In this document: positions 54,537 through 64,000 of the stretch, one piece after another
How positions within the stretch are numbered: the stretch's first letter is position 1
Layout of the letters: every line of letters begins with the position of its first letter
NCBI GenBank assembly: GCA_018066175.1
Contig: JAGHRV010000025.1
Span: forward strand, 1-64,000
Reading direction: 5' to 3'
Length of the DNA: 64,000 nucleotides
DNA from: Candidatus Colicola equi
GTDB lineage: Bacteria > Bacteroidota > Bacteroidia > Bacteroidales > Paludibacteraceae
Program-made: the position numbers and the translations under genes
The notes under the pieces: generated by a model
What the model saw: only the letters and a program-made list of their open reading frames with translations
What the model was told of the DNA's origin: nothing
Database searches by the model: none

Positions 54537-55663
54537 AGTCGTGTCATTAAGGTCGGCATGATGCCGTCTTTCCAAGATTTGAAGTCTCCTTCAAGAATAT
54601 GCTTGCGAGCCTCGCCTACCAACCATAGGTAGAAGGCTAAGTTATGTATACTCAGTATCTCCAATCCTAACATCTCTTCCGCATGAATAAGGTGCCGCAC
54701 ATACGCGCGAGTGTACTGATGATCCACATAGCTCGTGCCGGTCGGATCCAATTCAGTGAAGTCATTCTCCCATTTCTTATTGCGCATATTCATTACTCCT
54801 TGTTGGGTGAAAATCATTCCATTACGTCCATTGCGCGTAGGCATCACGCAGTCAAACATATCCACTCCTCGCTCAATGCCTTCCAATATATTCCAAGGTG
54901 TACCTACTCCCATCAGATAGCGAGGTTTATTCTCCGGCAGTATATCATTTACCACCTCTATCATCTCGTACATCTTCTCTGCCGGTTCCCCAACTGCTAA
55001 TCCTCCAATGGCATAACCATCTCGGTCTAAGTCCCGTAAACGCTTAGCCGCCTCCTGACGCAAGTCAGGATAAACACATCCCTGCACAATAGGGAAAAGA
55101 TGCTGCTTATATCCGTAAATATCTTCGGTTTCATCGAACCTTTTGATGCAACGATCCAACCATCGATGGGTGCGATTCATGCTGTCTAAGGCGTACTGCT
55201 TATCTGCCGTTCCCGGACAACATTCGTCAAAAGCCATCATGATGTCTGCACCAATCTCACGCTCAATATCCATCACACTCTCCGGCGTGAACATCAGTTT
55301 ACGACCATCAATATGGGACGAGAATTGCACTCCCTCTTCGGTCATCTTACGAATATCGGTCAATGAAAAAACCTGGTATCCACCGGAATCGGTCAGTATC
55401 GGCTTATCCCATCCTTCAAAACGATGCAACCCTCCGGCTTGATGCAGAATCTGAGTGCCAGGACGCAAGTAAAGATGATAAGTGTTACCCAAAATGATTT
55501 GTGCATGTATATCGTCTATCAAGTCGCGTTTATGCACCCCCTTCACCGTTCCTACTGTACCGACCGGCATAAAGATAGGCGTCAGTATATCGCCGTGATC
55601 GGTATGCACCACGCCTGCGCGTGCTGCACTATGTAAATCGGTATGTAAGAGGTCAAAAAACAT
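54533..55663 (-). CDS. tgt: tRNA-guanine transglycosylase (queuine tRNA-ribosyltransferase)
   Basis: Exchanges guanine 34 for the queuosine precursor in tRNAs with GUN anticodons. The 376-residue TIM barrel shows ILTDSGGYQVFSL with the catalytic Asp, MAFDECCPG, the GGLAVGEP loop and the nucleophile region FDCVMPTRNGRNG. The classical CxCxxC zinc ligands are not present in DPTGTSYVDHQYTRAYVRHL, although the downstream SIHNLAFYL histidine remains. I recall the same loss in other Bacteroidota enzymes. Its start shares one base with the panD stop (TGATG). Confidence 0.93.
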   Translation of the reverse strand: MFFDLLHTDLHSAARAGVVHTDHGDILTPIFMPVGTVGTVKGVHKRDLIDDIHAQIILGNTYHLYLRPGTQILHQAGGLHRFEGWDKPILTDSGGYQVFSLTDIRKMTEEGVQFSSHIDGRKLMFTPESVMDIEREIGADIMMAFDECCPGTADKQYALDSMNRTHRWLDRCIKRFDETEDIYGYKQHLFPIVQGCVYPDLRQEAAKRLRDLDRDGYAIGGLAVGEPAEKMYEMIEVVNDILPENKPRYLMGVGTPWNILEGIERGVDMFDCVMPTRNGRNGMIFTQQGVMNMRNKKWENDFTELDPTGTSYVDHQYTRAYVRHLIHAEEMLGLEILSIHNLAFYLWLVGEARKHILEGDFKSWKDGIMPTLMTRL

Positions 55664-55995
55664 CACTTGTTAGGGAAGATAATCTTTGGTTGGAAAGTCT
55701 TTTGTTCATCAGGAGTCATCCAGGCGTAAGCCATCACGATAACCGTGTCACCTACATGCATCAAATGAGCAGCTGCACCGTTCATACAAATACATTTACT
55801 GCCACGCTTGCCGGGAATGACATACGTCTCTAATCGCGCACCATTGGTGATATCTACCACCTGAACGCGTTCGCCAGATAGAATCCCACTTTTTTCCATC
55901 CATTCCTCATCAATCGTAATGGAACCTACATAGTCTAAATTGGCCTCGGTAACCACCACCCGATGAATCTTTGATTTAAGAATGTTTACGAGCAT
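55663..55995 (-). CDS. panD: Aspartate 1-decarboxylase
   Basis: Pyruvoyl enzyme making beta-alanine for pantothenate and coenzyme A. With the start at 55995 the product is 110 residues and the self-cleavage site falls at Gly24-Ser25 (DYVGSITID), with Lys9, exactly the numbering of characterised PanD enzymes; the frame is open further upstream but this start is clearly right. [10 protein letters not shown] and [20 protein letters not shown] are conserved. It overlaps topA by 20 nt and tgt by 1 nt. Confidence 0.95.
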   Translation of the reverse strand: MLVNILKSKIHRVVVTEANLDYVGSITIDEEWMEKSGILSGERVQVVDITNGARLETYVIPGKRGSKCICMNGAAAHLMHVGDTVIVMAYAWMTPDEQKTFQPKIIFPNK

Positions 55996-58282
55996 ATTTC
56001 TTAGGAGCTTTGTAATTATCAATGATTGCTTGGCATGCCTCAATAGACAATTCGTCTATTTTGCAGTTCTTGGATAATTTATAATTGCCTTGATGAGTTT
56101 TAAGATACAAACCATATCTGCCACGCATAATTTGGAAATCACCAATCTGACGAATAGGCAGAGCCTGGTCGGCTTTCTCACTTAGCATGGCTTGCACCAT
56201 AGTAGGAGTGAGGTCACTAACGGTGGTCGTCTTGGGAATAGAAAGGTACTGATCACCATACTTGATATATGGACCATACTTACCATTACCATAGATAACC
56301 TCTTTGCCTCCCAATAAGAAGAGCACTTTATTCTTTGTTTCCTTGAATAACTCCAGCGCCTGCTCCAGCGTGATGGTGTAGATCGATTGCCCCGGTTGCA
56401 GACTGGCAAAACGAGGTTTACCATTGTCGGCTATACCTAATTGCACGCAGGGGCCAACTTTGCTAATCTTGGCCAAAACAGGAGCACCACTAACAGGGTC
56501 AGTACCTAACGTGCGACTTGCCATCTTGCCGGAAGGAATATGTTGAATAGCCGGGTGGAATTTCTGATAGAACGTATCTACTGTCTTTACCCAATCGGCT
56601 TTGCCGGCTGCTACTTTATCGAAACTGGCCTCTTCGTTAGCCGTGAAGTCAAAACTGAGAATATCCGGGAACTGTTTTACCAAAAAGTCGTTTGTTAATC
56701 GGCCTAAGTCGGTAGGAATCAACTTCTGCGTGTCATGACCATACAACTCAGAACGCTGCTTGATAGCCAACTTACCATTGCGCATTTGTAAGATGGAAAT
56801 AGTGCGTTTCTCACCGGGAATAGATCCCTTTATGGCATACTTGCGTGATTGAATAGTATCAATAATAGTGGCGTAGGTGGAAGGACGACCAATGCCTAAC
56901 TCTTCCATTCTCTTCACCAACGCAGCCTCTGTATAACGGAGAGGAGCCTTGGTGTATTGCTCCGTCGCTATGTATTCGTTGCAATCCAACTTCATGCCCT
57001 TGTCTAAATGCGGCAAAACAGTGGTGGATTCGGCATTTTCGTCATCAGTAGATTGGATGTAAACACGCATAAAGCCGTCAAACAAAATAACCTCACCTAT
57101 TGCCACAAAAGCATAATCAGTATCCGGTGACGTAATCTCAACGCGAGTAGTCTCGGTCTCTGCATCAGCCATTTGAGAGGCTAAAGTGCGTTTCCAAATC
57201 AGTTCATACAATCGTTTTTCGTCCGTAGAGTGCCCTGCCTGACGTTGATTCATATAGGTGGGACGAATAGCCTCATGCGCTTCCTGAGCACCTTTACTCA
57301 CCGTCTTATATTGTCTTGTGCGCGAGTATTTTTCTCCGTATTCATCGATAATTTCCTTCTTGCATGTACCGATGGCTAATGAACTCAGATTGACGGAGTC
57401 GGTACGCATATAAGTGATAAAACCGGCTTCATACAATGATTGTGCTAATCGCATCGTCTTGCTGACGGGAAATTTGAGCTTACGCGCAGCCTCTTGTTGC
57501 AGGGACGATGTAGTAAATGGCGGAGCCGGCTGACGTTTAGCCGGTTTGGTCTGAATCTGAGAAATGGAGAACTGCGTTTGACTGCATGTGTCCAAAAACT
57601 CTTTCGCCTGCTGCTGCGTAGCAAAACGGTGGTTCAATTCGGTCTGAATAACTACATCTTGGTTAACCTTGTTTTTCCCGATGAATTCGGCCGTTACACG
57701 ATATTGCGGCTGCTCCTTAAATTCCTCTATCTCACGCTCGCGCTCTACAATCAGTCTCACTGCCACCGATTGCACTCGTCCTGCACTAAGTCCCGTAGCC
57801 ACTTTGCGCCAAAGGACGGGAGATAACTCAAAACCTACAATGCGGTCAATTACTCGACGTGCTTGTTGGGCATTCACCAAGTTATAGTCTATCTGACGAG
57901 GATGAAGTAAGGCTTCCTGAATAGCTGTGGGAGTAATCTCATGAAATACAATACGATGGGATTGCTCTTTAGGCAAGTCTAATACTTCCTGTAAGTGCCA
58001 AGCAATGGCTTCTCCTTCGCGGTCTTCATCACTTGCCAGCCATACCGTGTCGGCTTTCTTAACTTCTTGACGTAAGGTGTTAAGCAACTGATGCTTTTGG
58101 GCATCAATAACGTAATTGGGACGGTAATGATCTTCAAAATCAATACCTATACTGTTTTTACCAATACCTTCAATGTCTCGAATATGTCCTTGCGAGGAGA
58201 GTACGGTGTAGTTTTTTCCTAAAAACTTTTCAATCGTTTTTGCTTTCGTTGGTGACTCTACTATAACTAAATTTTGACTCAT
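55976..58282 (-). CDS. topA: DNA topoisomerase I
   Basis: Type IA topoisomerase relaxing negative supercoils. The 768 residues include the TOPRIM domain ([18 protein letters not shown], then [17 protein letters not shown]), [23 protein letters not shown], the catalytic tyrosine segment [13 protein letters not shown], and [20 protein letters not shown]. The C terminus carries repeats of the type [18 protein letters not shown] and [18 protein letters not shown] instead of tetracysteine zinc fingers. It is transcribed from a consensus promoter at 58332-58363 and leads the topA-panD-tgt-lptG operon. Confidence 0.95.
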   Translation of the reverse strand: MSQNLVIVESPTKAKTIEKFLGKNYTVLSSQGHIRDIEGIGKNSIGIDFEDHYRPNYVIDAQKHQLLNTLRQEVKKADTVWLASDEDREGEAIAWHLQEVLDLPKEQSHRIVFHEITPTAIQEALLHPRQIDYNLVNAQQARRVIDRIVGFELSPVLWRKVATGLSAGRVQSVAVRLIVEREREIEEFKEQPQYRVTAEFIGKNKVNQDVVIQTELNHRFATQQQAKEFLDTCSQTQFSISQIQTKPAKRQPAPPFTTSSLQQEAARKLKFPVSKTMRLAQSLYEAGFITYMRTDSVNLSSLAIGTCKKEIIDEYGEKYSRTRQYKTVSKGAQEAHEAIRPTYMNQRQAGHSTDEKRLYELIWKRTLASQMADAETETTRVEITSPDTDYAFVAIGEVILFDGFMRVYIQSTDDENAESTTVLPHLDKGMKLDCNEYIATEQYTKAPLRYTEAALVKRMEELGIGRPSTYATIIDTIQSRKYAIKGSIPGEKRTISILQMRNGKLAIKQRSELYGHDTQKLIPTDLGRLTNDFLVKQFPDILSFDFTANEEASFDKVAAGKADWVKTVDTFYQKFHPAIQHIPSGKMASRTLGTDPVSGAPVLAKISKVGPCVQLGIADNGKPRFASLQPGQSIYTITLEQALELFKETKNKVLFLLGGKEVIYGNGKYGPYIKYGDQYLSIPKTTTVSDLTPTMVQAMLSEKADQALPIRQIGDFQIMRGRYGLYLKTHQGNYKLSKNCKIDELSIEACQAIIDNYKAPKKYARKHS

Positions 58283-58331
58283 ATTATATAATATAAGGTG
58301 TCGTTTTCAGACTTTTTATCGTTTCGGGGTG

Positions 58332-58363
58332 CAAAAGTACAATTTTTTTTTTTATCTTGCAAA
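58332..58363 (-). promoter_or_regulatory. Promoter for topA
   Basis: Minus strand TTTG (58363-58360), 20 nt, TACTTTTG (58339-58332). It is divergent to the nfeD-like promoter, with the -33 boxes 12 nt apart. Confidence 0.78.
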
Positions 58364-58375
58364 TTTATTTTTTTA

Positions 58376-58407
58376 TTTGTATATATCAAAAATATTTTGT
58401 ATTTTTG
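58376..58407 (+). promoter_or_regulatory. Promoter for nfeD-like and floA genes
   Basis: TTTG at 58376-58379, 20 nt, TATTTTTG at 58400-58407. The predicted start near 58414 excludes the longer open frame and supports ATG 58433. Confidence 0.78.
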
Positions 58408-58432
58408 CAGTCTGAAAAAAAAATTAAGCATT

Positions 58433-58786
58433 ATGATGAACGTAATTTTTGTTATTTTACTAGCCATTGTAGGCGTTGTTTTGCTCCTTATGGAGATGTT
58501 TCTATTACCGGGTTTTGGTATCGCCGGCCTTTCCGGATTTGCTTCATTGGTTGGAGCTGTTGTTGTGGCCTATATTAAAATAGGTGCGGTAGCCGGACAT
58601 ATCACCTTGGGTGCCTGTGTGCTCTTGGCTGCATTAGCCATCTATGGTTTTCTTAAATCGCATGCCCTGGAGAAAATGGCATTGGATACCACCATCGATA
58701 GTAAGGTGGATTTGGCTGCTCCGGGTAAGAAAATTGAGAACCTCGAAGCCGCAGCCAAGAAGATGGATGAACAAACGAAAGAGTAA
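58433..58786 (+). CDS. Short NfeD-like membrane protein
   Basis: The 117-residue protein has an N-terminal hydrophobic region with about three membrane segments (VIFVILLAIVGVVLLLMEMFLLPGFGIAGLSGFASLVGAVVVAYIKIG and HITLGACVLLAALAIYGFL). The LPGFGIAGLSG turn is typical of NfeD-family proteins. The C-terminal tail is short and charged, without the usual OB domain. NfeD proteins are generally encoded beside flotillin-like proteins, and floA follows after 50 nt, which supports the assignment. ATG 58436 is an alternative start. Confidence 0.8.
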   Translation: MMNVIFVILLAIVGVVLLLMEMFLLPGFGIAGLSGFASLVGAVVVAYIKIGAVAGHITLGACVLLAALAIYGFLKSHALEKMALDTTIDSKVDLAAPGKKIENLEAAAKKMDEQTKE

Positions 58787-58836
58787 ATCTCAAATAATAA
58801 ATTAAATCAAGCATTAACCATTAAATTTTTTAGAGT

Positions 58837-59820
58837 ATGCCAGAAGTATTTCAAGTTTTCGGAATAGTGGTAATATCTATTCTCGTTATTATTTTCTTCT
58901 ATTATGTACCATTCATGCTGTGGGTCAATGCCCAAGTTAGTGGTGTTCGTGTCTCCTTGATACAACTGTTCCTGATGCGTATTCGTAAGGTGCCACCAAC
59001 AAAGATTGTCAATTGTATGATTGAGGCTCATAAGGCCGGTCTGCAGGATGTTAAGCGTGATGGCTTGGAGGCGCACTACTTGGCCGGTGGTCATATCGAG
59101 CGCGTAGTACATGCATTGGTGAGTGCCAATAAGGCCAATATCCAACTCTCCTTCCAAATGGCTACTGCCATTGATTTGGCAGGTCGTGATGTATTTGAGG
59201 CAGTACAAATGTCGGTTAATCCCAAAGTGATTGATACGCCTCCTGTAGCTGCTGTTGCTAAAGATGGTATTCAGTTAATCGCCAAGGCCCGCGTTACCGT
59301 TCGTGCCAATATCCGCCAGTTAGTTGGTGGTGCTGGAGAGGACACTATCCTCGCTCGTGTAGGCGAAGGTATCGTTAGTTCGATTGGTTCAGCCGAAAGC
59401 CATAAGAGCGTTTTGGAGAACCCCGATAGCATATCTAAATTAGTGTTGTCTAAGGGTCTGGATGCCGGTACGGCTTTTGAGATTCTCAGTATTGATATTG
59501 CTGACATTGATGTAGGTAAGAACATCGGTGCACAACTGCAAATGGATCAGGCTGATGCCGATAAGAACATCGCTCAAGCTAAGGCAGAGGAACGTCGTGC
59601 AATGGCTATTGCTAGTGAGCAAGAGATGAAGGCTAAAGCGCAAGAAGCTCGTGCTAAAGTGATTGAAGCTGAGGCTCTCGTGCCACAAGCTATGGCTGAG
59701 GCATTCAAGAAAGGTAACTTAGGAATTATGGACTATTATCGGATGGAGAATATCCAGGCCGATACCAAGATGCGCGATAGCATTGCTACTCCGGCAACGG
59801 CTACTCCTAAGAAGAAGTGA
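58837..59820 (+). CDS. floA: Flotillin-like protein FloA
   Basis: The 327-residue membrane-microdomain scaffold has an N-terminal membrane segment ([19 protein letters not shown]), then the UPF0365/FloA core with [41 protein letters not shown] and [27 protein letters not shown]-terminal Ala/Glu-rich coiled coil follows ([26 protein letters not shown]). Pairing with the NfeD-like gene is the conserved arrangement. Its stop overlaps the next start (GTGA). Confidence 0.93.
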   Translation: MPEVFQVFGIVVISILVIIFFYYVPFMLWVNAQVSGVRVSLIQLFLMRIRKVPPTKIVNCMIEAHKAGLQDVKRDGLEAHYLAGGHIERVVHALVSANKANIQLSFQMATAIDLAGRDVFEAVQMSVNPKVIDTPPVAAVAKDGIQLIAKARVTVRANIRQLVGGAGEDTILARVGEGIVSSIGSAESHKSVLENPDSISKLVLSKGLDAGTAFEILSIDIADIDVGKNIGAQLQMDQADADKNIAQAKAEERRAMAIASEQEMKAKAQEARAKVIEAEALVPQAMAEAFKKGNLGIMDYYRMENIQADTKMRDSIATPATATPKKK

Positions 59821-60599
59821 TATTCAAAGTAGCAATACTGCAATATCCCATCTATTGGGCTGACAAGGCGAAAAACATCGCCTTGTCGGTCAAGCGTATC
59901 ATGTGTTTGGCAGGTAAGGCCGATGTGGCATTACTGCCCGAGATGTTTACCACAGGGTTCTGCACCAATCGTCCGGAATTAGCCGAACCTGTAGATGGAC
60001 CTACCATGCAGACGCTTCAGTTAATCGCCAATCAAACAGGCGTGGCGCTGTGTGGCTCGTTCATTTGTTCCGAAAACGGACAACTATTTAATCGCGGTTT
60101 CTTCCTGCGCCCCAATGACGCACCTACTTTTGTGGATAAGGCGCACCTGTATGCTCATAGTGGCGAAGATCGATTCTTTACGGCCGGGCAGGACAATAGT
60201 GTTTTTTATTATAAAGGTGTGGGGTTGCGCTTAGCCTTGTGCTACGATCTGCGTTTCCCGGTTTGGTTGCGCAATCGTGCCGAACAGATGTATGACATAT
60301 TGCTCGTAAGTGCCAACTGGCCGCAGATTCGCATTCAGTATTGGGATGCGTTAGTGCAGGCTCGCGCCACCGAGAACCAATGTTACATAGCAGCCGCTAA
60401 TCCGGTAGGAGAAGATGGAATGGGATTGCATTATAATGGCCATTCGGCAGCATACGATACGCACCTCCATCCATTGGTGCATCTTAAATCCAATGAGGCC
60501 GGCATCCGAATTGCCGAATTTGATATTGACCAACTACACCATTATCGCTCTGTTCTGCCGCTATGGCAGGATGCTGATCGCTTCACGATAAACAAATGA
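59817..60599 (+). CDS. Nitrilase-family amidohydrolase (omega-amidase-like)
   Basis: The 260-residue enzyme has the nitrilase Glu-Lys-Cys triad: Glu42 in [10 protein letters not shown], Lys108 in [14 protein letters not shown] and Cys142 in [10 protein letters not shown]. Members closest in these motifs act as omega-amidases on alpha-ketoglutaramate or ketosuccinamate, but the substrate here is not shown. The start is GTG 59817, overlapping the floA stop. It has an ATGA overlap with recJ. Confidence 0.88.
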   Translation: MIFKVAILQYPIYWADKAKNIALSVKRIMCLAGKADVALLPEMFTTGFCTNRPELAEPVDGPTMQTLQLIANQTGVALCGSFICSENGQLFNRGFFLRPNDAPTFVDKAHLYAHSGEDRFFTAGQDNSVFYYKGVGLRLALCYDLRFPVWLRNRAEQMYDILLVSANWPQIRIQYWDALVQARATENQCYIAAANPVGEDGMGLHYNGHSAAYDTHLHPLVHLKSNEAGIRIAEFDIDQLHHYRSVLPLWQDADRFTINK

Positions 60600-62338
60600 C
60601 CTACAATTGGCAAATATGGCAACCTACTGAGGCCCAACAAACGGCTACCCGTACGTTGGCGCAGGAGTTATCTATCTCGGAGGCAGCAGCACGCATGCTG
60701 GTGCATCGGGGTATAATGACTGCGGACCAGGCACGGAAATATATCCGTCCATCCTTGGCTGACCTGCATAACCCAATGCTGATGAAGGATATGGATAAGG
60801 CCATCAACCGATTGGAAAAAGCCATTCGTAAGCGTGAACGAATCATGGTGTATGGTGATTACGATGTGGATGGAACTACGGCGGTCGCACTCATGTATTC
60901 GTTCCTCAAGATGCTCACGACCGAAGTGGAGTTCTATATCCCGGATCGGTACACCGAAGGCTATGGTATCTCATTCAAGGGCATCGATGTGGCACAACAA
61001 AACGGATGCACGTTAATCGTGGCATTAGACTGCGGTATCAAGGCGGTGGATAAGGCCGAATATGCTGCGCAAAAAGGCATTGACCTGATTGTTTGTGACC
61101 ACCATACTCCCGGAGACCAATTGCCGCAATGTGTGGCAGTGCTGAATATGAAACGCAAGGACTGCGAGTATCCCTTCAAGGACTTGAGTGGCTGCGGTGT
61201 GGGATTCAAATTGGTGCAAGGCTATGCCATCACGCATGGTATAGCCGAACAAAAAATAGCACCTCTGATGCCCCTATTGGCAATGTCGATTGCTTCGGAT
61301 ATCGTCTCCATGACCGGAGAAAACAGGGTATTAGCCTATTTCGGTCTCAAGCAGATTAACACCAATCCATCGATTGGCATTCAGGCTATCATGGATGTGG
61401 CAGGAATAGAAAAAGGCAAGATAACCATTAGTGACCTCATCTTTAAAATCGGTCCGCGCATCAATGCCAGCGGACGTATGCGCAGCGGGGCAGAGGCGGT
61501 TAAGTTGCTCATCACAGAAGACGAAGGCTTTGCTCGGCAACAGGCGGAGGATATCAACTCCTTTAATGTGGAACGCCGCAGCTATGACGAGGATACGACG
61601 CGGCAAGCTCTGGAGCAATTACAGCAGGATCCCGATAATGAGCATAAATACACTACCGTCGTCTATGGCGAAGGATGGCATAAGGGCGTGATTGGTATAT
61701 CGGCATCCCGATTGACCGAAACCTATTACCGGCCTACCATCGTTTTGACGTCCGGCGACGGAGATATCATCACCGGTTCGGCTCGCTCCGTAGGTGGATT
61801 TGACCTATACTCAGCCATTGACTCATGCCGGGATCTGCTCACTAACTTTGGTGGACACCAGTTTGCCGCAGGACTAAGTATGCATCTGTCCGATTTGCCT
61901 GCCTTCAAACAACGCTTCGAGGCGTATGTGCGCGAACATATACGTCCCGACCAACAAACACCTACTATCCATGTGGAACAAGAGATTCAATTGGCCGATG
62001 TAGATAGTAAGTTCTTTAATATACTGCGTCATTTAGAACCCTTCGGACCGGATAATCCTCGTCCTATCTTTGTGACCAGAAACCTGATTAATAACCGCTA
62101 CTCCAAGGCGGTAGGTAAGTCCGGTGAACATCTGAAATTGGATGTCACGGACCGCACCGCAGCCATCGCCGGTATAGCCTTTGGACGAGGAGATTTGGCT
62201 ACCTACATCCAAAATGGCAACCCGGTAGATATTTGTTACGAATTATCAGAAAATACATTTAATAATATAACCTCCATCGAAATGATGGTACAAGACATTC
62301 AATTATGTTCAACGAAAGAGAAACACGAGGACCGGTAA
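60596..62338 (+). CDS. recJ: Single-stranded-DNA-specific exonuclease RecJ
   Basis: 5'-3' exonuclease in recombination and repair. The 580 residues carry the DHH phosphoesterase motifs: [11 protein letters not shown] (Asp88, Asp90, Asp92), the ALDCGI block, [11 protein letters not shown] with the DHH triad, and the DHHA1 domain with GGHQFAAG near the C terminus. GRINASGR-like [12 protein letters not shown] is also conserved. It overlaps the preceding amidase gene by 4 nt and tdk by 34 nt. Confidence 0.95.
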   Translation: MTYNWQIWQPTEAQQTATRTLAQELSISEAAARMLVHRGIMTADQARKYIRPSLADLHNPMLMKDMDKAINRLEKAIRKRERIMVYGDYDVDGTTAVALMYSFLKMLTTEVEFYIPDRYTEGYGISFKGIDVAQQNGCTLIVALDCGIKAVDKAEYAAQKGIDLIVCDHHTPGDQLPQCVAVLNMKRKDCEYPFKDLSGCGVGFKLVQGYAITHGIAEQKIAPLMPLLAMSIASDIVSMTGENRVLAYFGLKQINTNPSIGIQAIMDVAGIEKGKITISDLIFKIGPRINASGRMRSGAEAVKLLITEDEGFARQQAEDINSFNVERRSYDEDTTRQALEQLQQDPDNEHKYTTVVYGEGWHKGVIGISASRLTETYYRPTIVLTSGDGDIITGSARSVGGFDLYSAIDSCRDLLTNFGGHQFAAGLSMHLSDLPAFKQRFEAYVREHIRPDQQTPTIHVEQEIQLADVDSKFFNILRHLEPFGPDNPRPIFVTRNLINNRYSKAVGKSGEHLKLDVTDRTAAIAGIAFGRGDLATYIQNGNPVDICYELSENTFNNITSIEMMVQDIQLCSTKEKHEDR

Positions 62339-62910
62339 GAAGACACGGTAGTATAGAAGTGGTATGCGGATCCATGTTTTCGGGCAAGACCGAAGAACTG
62401 ATTCGCCGTATGAAACGTGCTAAGTTTGCTAAGCAGAACGTAGAGATTTTTAAGCCTGCCATTGATGTCCGTTATTCGGAAGAAGATGTGGTGAGCCATG
62501 ACCACAATGTAATTCAATCTACGCCTGTGGATAGCAGCCAAAATATCCTGCTATTAGCCGATAATATCGATGTAGTGGGTATTGATGAAGCGCAGTTCTT
62601 TGATATGGGCATCGTAGATGTATGTCAACAACTGGCTCGCCGAGGCATTCGTGTTATCTGTGCAGGATTGGATTTGGATTATAAAGGTCTGCCTTTTGGT
62701 CCTATGCCGGCTCTTATGGCGATTGCCGAAGATGTGTATAAGACGCACGCTATCTGTGTGCGCTGCGGCGACTTAGCCTATTGCAGCCATCGTCTGGTGG
62801 CCAGCGAAAAACGCGTGCTATTAGGCGAAACCGATTCGTATGAACCTCTATGCCGTGCGTGCTACGACAAGGCAATTGCTGCGGAACAGAGTGAGGCAAA
62901 AGCGGAATGA
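62305..62910 (+). CDS. tdk: Thymidine kinase
   Basis: Salvage kinase phosphorylating thymidine. The 201-residue type II enzyme has Walker [10 protein letters not shown] at residues 22-30, the [11 protein letters not shown] segment (Walker B), the [15 protein letters not shown] loop, and zinc-binding cysteines in CVRCGD and CRACY. The start overlaps the recJ reading frame by 34 nt. The stop is followed by a short AGATAA/AGATAAAA repeat spacer before proS. Confidence 0.95.
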   Translation: MFNERETRGPVRRHGSIEVVCGSMFSGKTEELIRRMKRAKFAKQNVEIFKPAIDVRYSEEDVVSHDHNVIQSTPVDSSQNILLLADNIDVVGIDEAQFFDMGIVDVCQQLARRGIRVICAGLDLDYKGLPFGPMPALMAIAEDVYKTHAICVRCGDLAYCSHRLVASEKRVLLGETDSYEPLCRACYDKAIAAEQSEAKAE

Positions 62911-62945
62911 AAGTGAAAGATAATAGATAAAAGATAAAATATACA

Positions 62946-64000
62946 ATGGCTAATTTTCAAAAATTAACTTCTCGAGCAGAAGATTACTCCAAGTGGTATA
63001 ACGAGTTAGTAGTAAAGGCTGATTTGGCTGAACAGAGTGCTGTACGTGGATGTATGGTCATCAAACCCTACGGCTATGCTATTTGGGAAACCATCCAAAG
63101 TGAGTTGGATCGTCGTTTTAAGGAACAGGGTGTTAAGAATGCTTACTTCCCCTTGTTGATTCCTAAGTCCTTTTTGAGTCGTGAAGCAGAGCATGTAGAA
63201 GGCTTTGCTAAGGAGTGCGCTGTGGTTACTCACCATCGCCTGATGAACGACCCTAACGGCAAGGGGGTCGTAGTGGATCCAAATGCTAAACTGGAAGAGG
63301 AACTCGTGATTCGTCCCACATCCGAGACGATTATTTGGAATACGTATAAGAACTGGATTTCGTCCTATCGCGACCTGCCTATCCTGTGTAACCAATGGTG
63401 CAACGTGATGCGTTGGGAGATGCGTACACGTCTGTTCCTGCGTACCGCTGAGTTCTTGTGGCAAGAAGGTCATACGGCTCATGCTACCAAGGAGGAGGCC
63501 GAAGATTATGCTCGCAAGATGCTGGATGTATATGCTGACTTTGCCGAAAACGTGATGGCTATTCCTGTTATCAAAGGTGTTAAGTCGCCTAATGAACGTT
63601 TCGCAGGTGCCCTCAACACCTACTGCATCGAGGCTATGATGCAGGATGGTAAGGCGCTGCAAGCAGGCACCAGTCACTTCCTCGGTCAGAACTTCGCCAA
63701 GAGTTTTGAGGTGCAGTTCCTCAGCAAGGAAAATAAGTACGAATATGTATGGGCTACGTCCTGGGGCGTTTCGACGCGTCTGATGGGTGCACTCATCATG
63801 ACACATAGCGACGATAATGGACTGGTATTGCCGCCACATTTGGCTCCTATACAAGTGGTCTTCGTACCTATCTTCAAGAAAGAAGAGGACCTGAATAAAC
63901 TGCTGGAGAAAATCAACCCCATTGCCGATAACCTCAAGAAAATGGGCATCCGCGTCAAGGTTGATACGGCGGATAATATGACCCCCGGATATAAGTTCGC
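62946..64000 (+). CDS. proS: Prolyl-tRNA synthetase, 5' part (runs off the window)
   Basis: Starting at ATG 62946, 351 codons are visible with no stop. The product begins [20 protein letters not shown] and shows class II motifs: motif 1 region [16 protein letters not shown], motif 2 [12 protein letters not shown] and [26 protein letters not shown], the [12 protein letters not shown] segment and the motif 3 region [16 protein letters not shown]. The lack of the editing insertion and the layout match the eukaryote/archaeon-like ProRS type. The C-terminal anticodon-binding domain begins near [10 protein letters not shown] and is cut by the window end. Confidence 0.95.
   Translation, partial: MANFQKLTSRAEDYSKWYNELVVKADLAEQSAVRGCMVIKPYGYAIWETIQSELDRRFKEQGVKNAYFPLLIPKSFLSREAEHVEGFAKECAVVTHHRLMNDPNGKGVVVDPNAKLEEELVIRPTSETIIWNTYKNWISSYRDLPILCNQWCNVMRWEMRTRLFLRTAEFLWQEGHTAHATKEEAEDYARKMLDVYADFAENVMAIPVIKGVKSPNERFAGALNTYCIEAMMQDGKALQAGTSHFLGQNFAKSFEVQFLSKENKYEYVWATSWGVSTRLMGALIMTHSDDNGLVLPPHLAPIQVVFVPIFKKEEDLNKLLEKINPIADNLKKMGIRVKVDTADNMTPGYKF

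Noticed and set aside
63006..63854. Minus-strand open frame of 282 codons
   Set aside because: It lies wholly inside the plus-strand prolyl-tRNA synthetase gene, which has all class II motifs; the frame is a shadow.

Overview
The window comes from a Bacteroidota chromosome, most likely order Bacteroidales. Evidence read from the sequence: nine promoters of the Bacteroidota type (TTTG, exactly 20 nt, TAnnTTTG), a short 286-residue primary sigma factor, type IX secretion/gliding lipoproteins (GldB, GldD, PorW/SprE), several Bacteroidota-type outer-membrane proteins (a Porin_10-like barrel, TPR plus barrel pairs), a geranylgeranylglyceryl-phosphate synthase homologue, and tight gene packing with many 1-4 nt stop/start overlaps. 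The species cannot be named. Almost all of the window is ordinary chromosomal core.

Layout. 1-12.7 kb: smpB, gpmI, a polyamine ABC transporter (potABCD, with an unusual C-terminally anchored PotD), a large TPR protein plus outer-membrane barrel pair, and the CCA-adding enzyme. 12.7-24.5 kb: cysS, yraN, mnmG, then a 15/16 match to the ParB-binding parS consensus just before uvrC, followed by tsaE, a barrel-like protein, an S41 peptidase lipoprotein, a LolD-type ATPase, gldB, sufS and an endonuclease/exonuclease/phosphatase-family protein. 24.5-28.1 kb is the only accessory region. It holds a GC-rich stretch with nested inverted repeats, a FISUMP/BspA-type surface protein, a 109-bp imperfect palindrome, CTAG-rich spacers, and a two-gene cassette (38 and 168 residues, translationally coupled, own promoter) bracketed by 50-bp direct repeats. 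28.1-41 kb: GGGP synthase, gldD, divergent GDP-mannose and glycogen genes (debranching enzyme, GT4, degenerate GH57), a porin, a Clp ATPase, thioredoxin, then tRNA-Arg(UCU) and rpoD on what looks like one transcript with a structured leader. 41-43.6 kb: two outer-membrane-type proteins, one carrying a ComEA-like helix-hairpin-helix domain. 43.6-52.6 kb is one long minus-strand operon: malQ, a split fucose-isomerase-like gene, tsaB, porW, priA. 52.6-64 kb: a flippase-like membrane protein, the lptG-tgt-panD-topA operon (minus), nfeD-like gene and floA, a nitrilase-family amidase, recJ, tdk and the 5' part of proS.

How genes fit together. The CCA-adding enzyme matches the tRNA gene, which does not encode CCA. 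RpoD would recognise the promoter class found across the window. MalQ, the debranching enzyme, GT4 and the GH57-like protein form a cytoplasmic glycogen/alpha-glucan set. GldB, GldD and PorW imply a type IX secretion system, and the surface protein ends in a segment resembling C-terminal sorting tails. TsaB and TsaE belong to the t6A tRNA modification pathway.

The most interesting candidates are the repeat-flanked two-gene cassette at 27.0-27.9 kb, the HhH-plus-barrel protein at 41.8-43.6 kb, the structured leader before tRNA-Arg/rpoD, and the parS-like site. No CRISPR array, rRNA, insertion sequence or prophage was seen. All family assignments are from recognition of sequence by eye and were not checked by any search.
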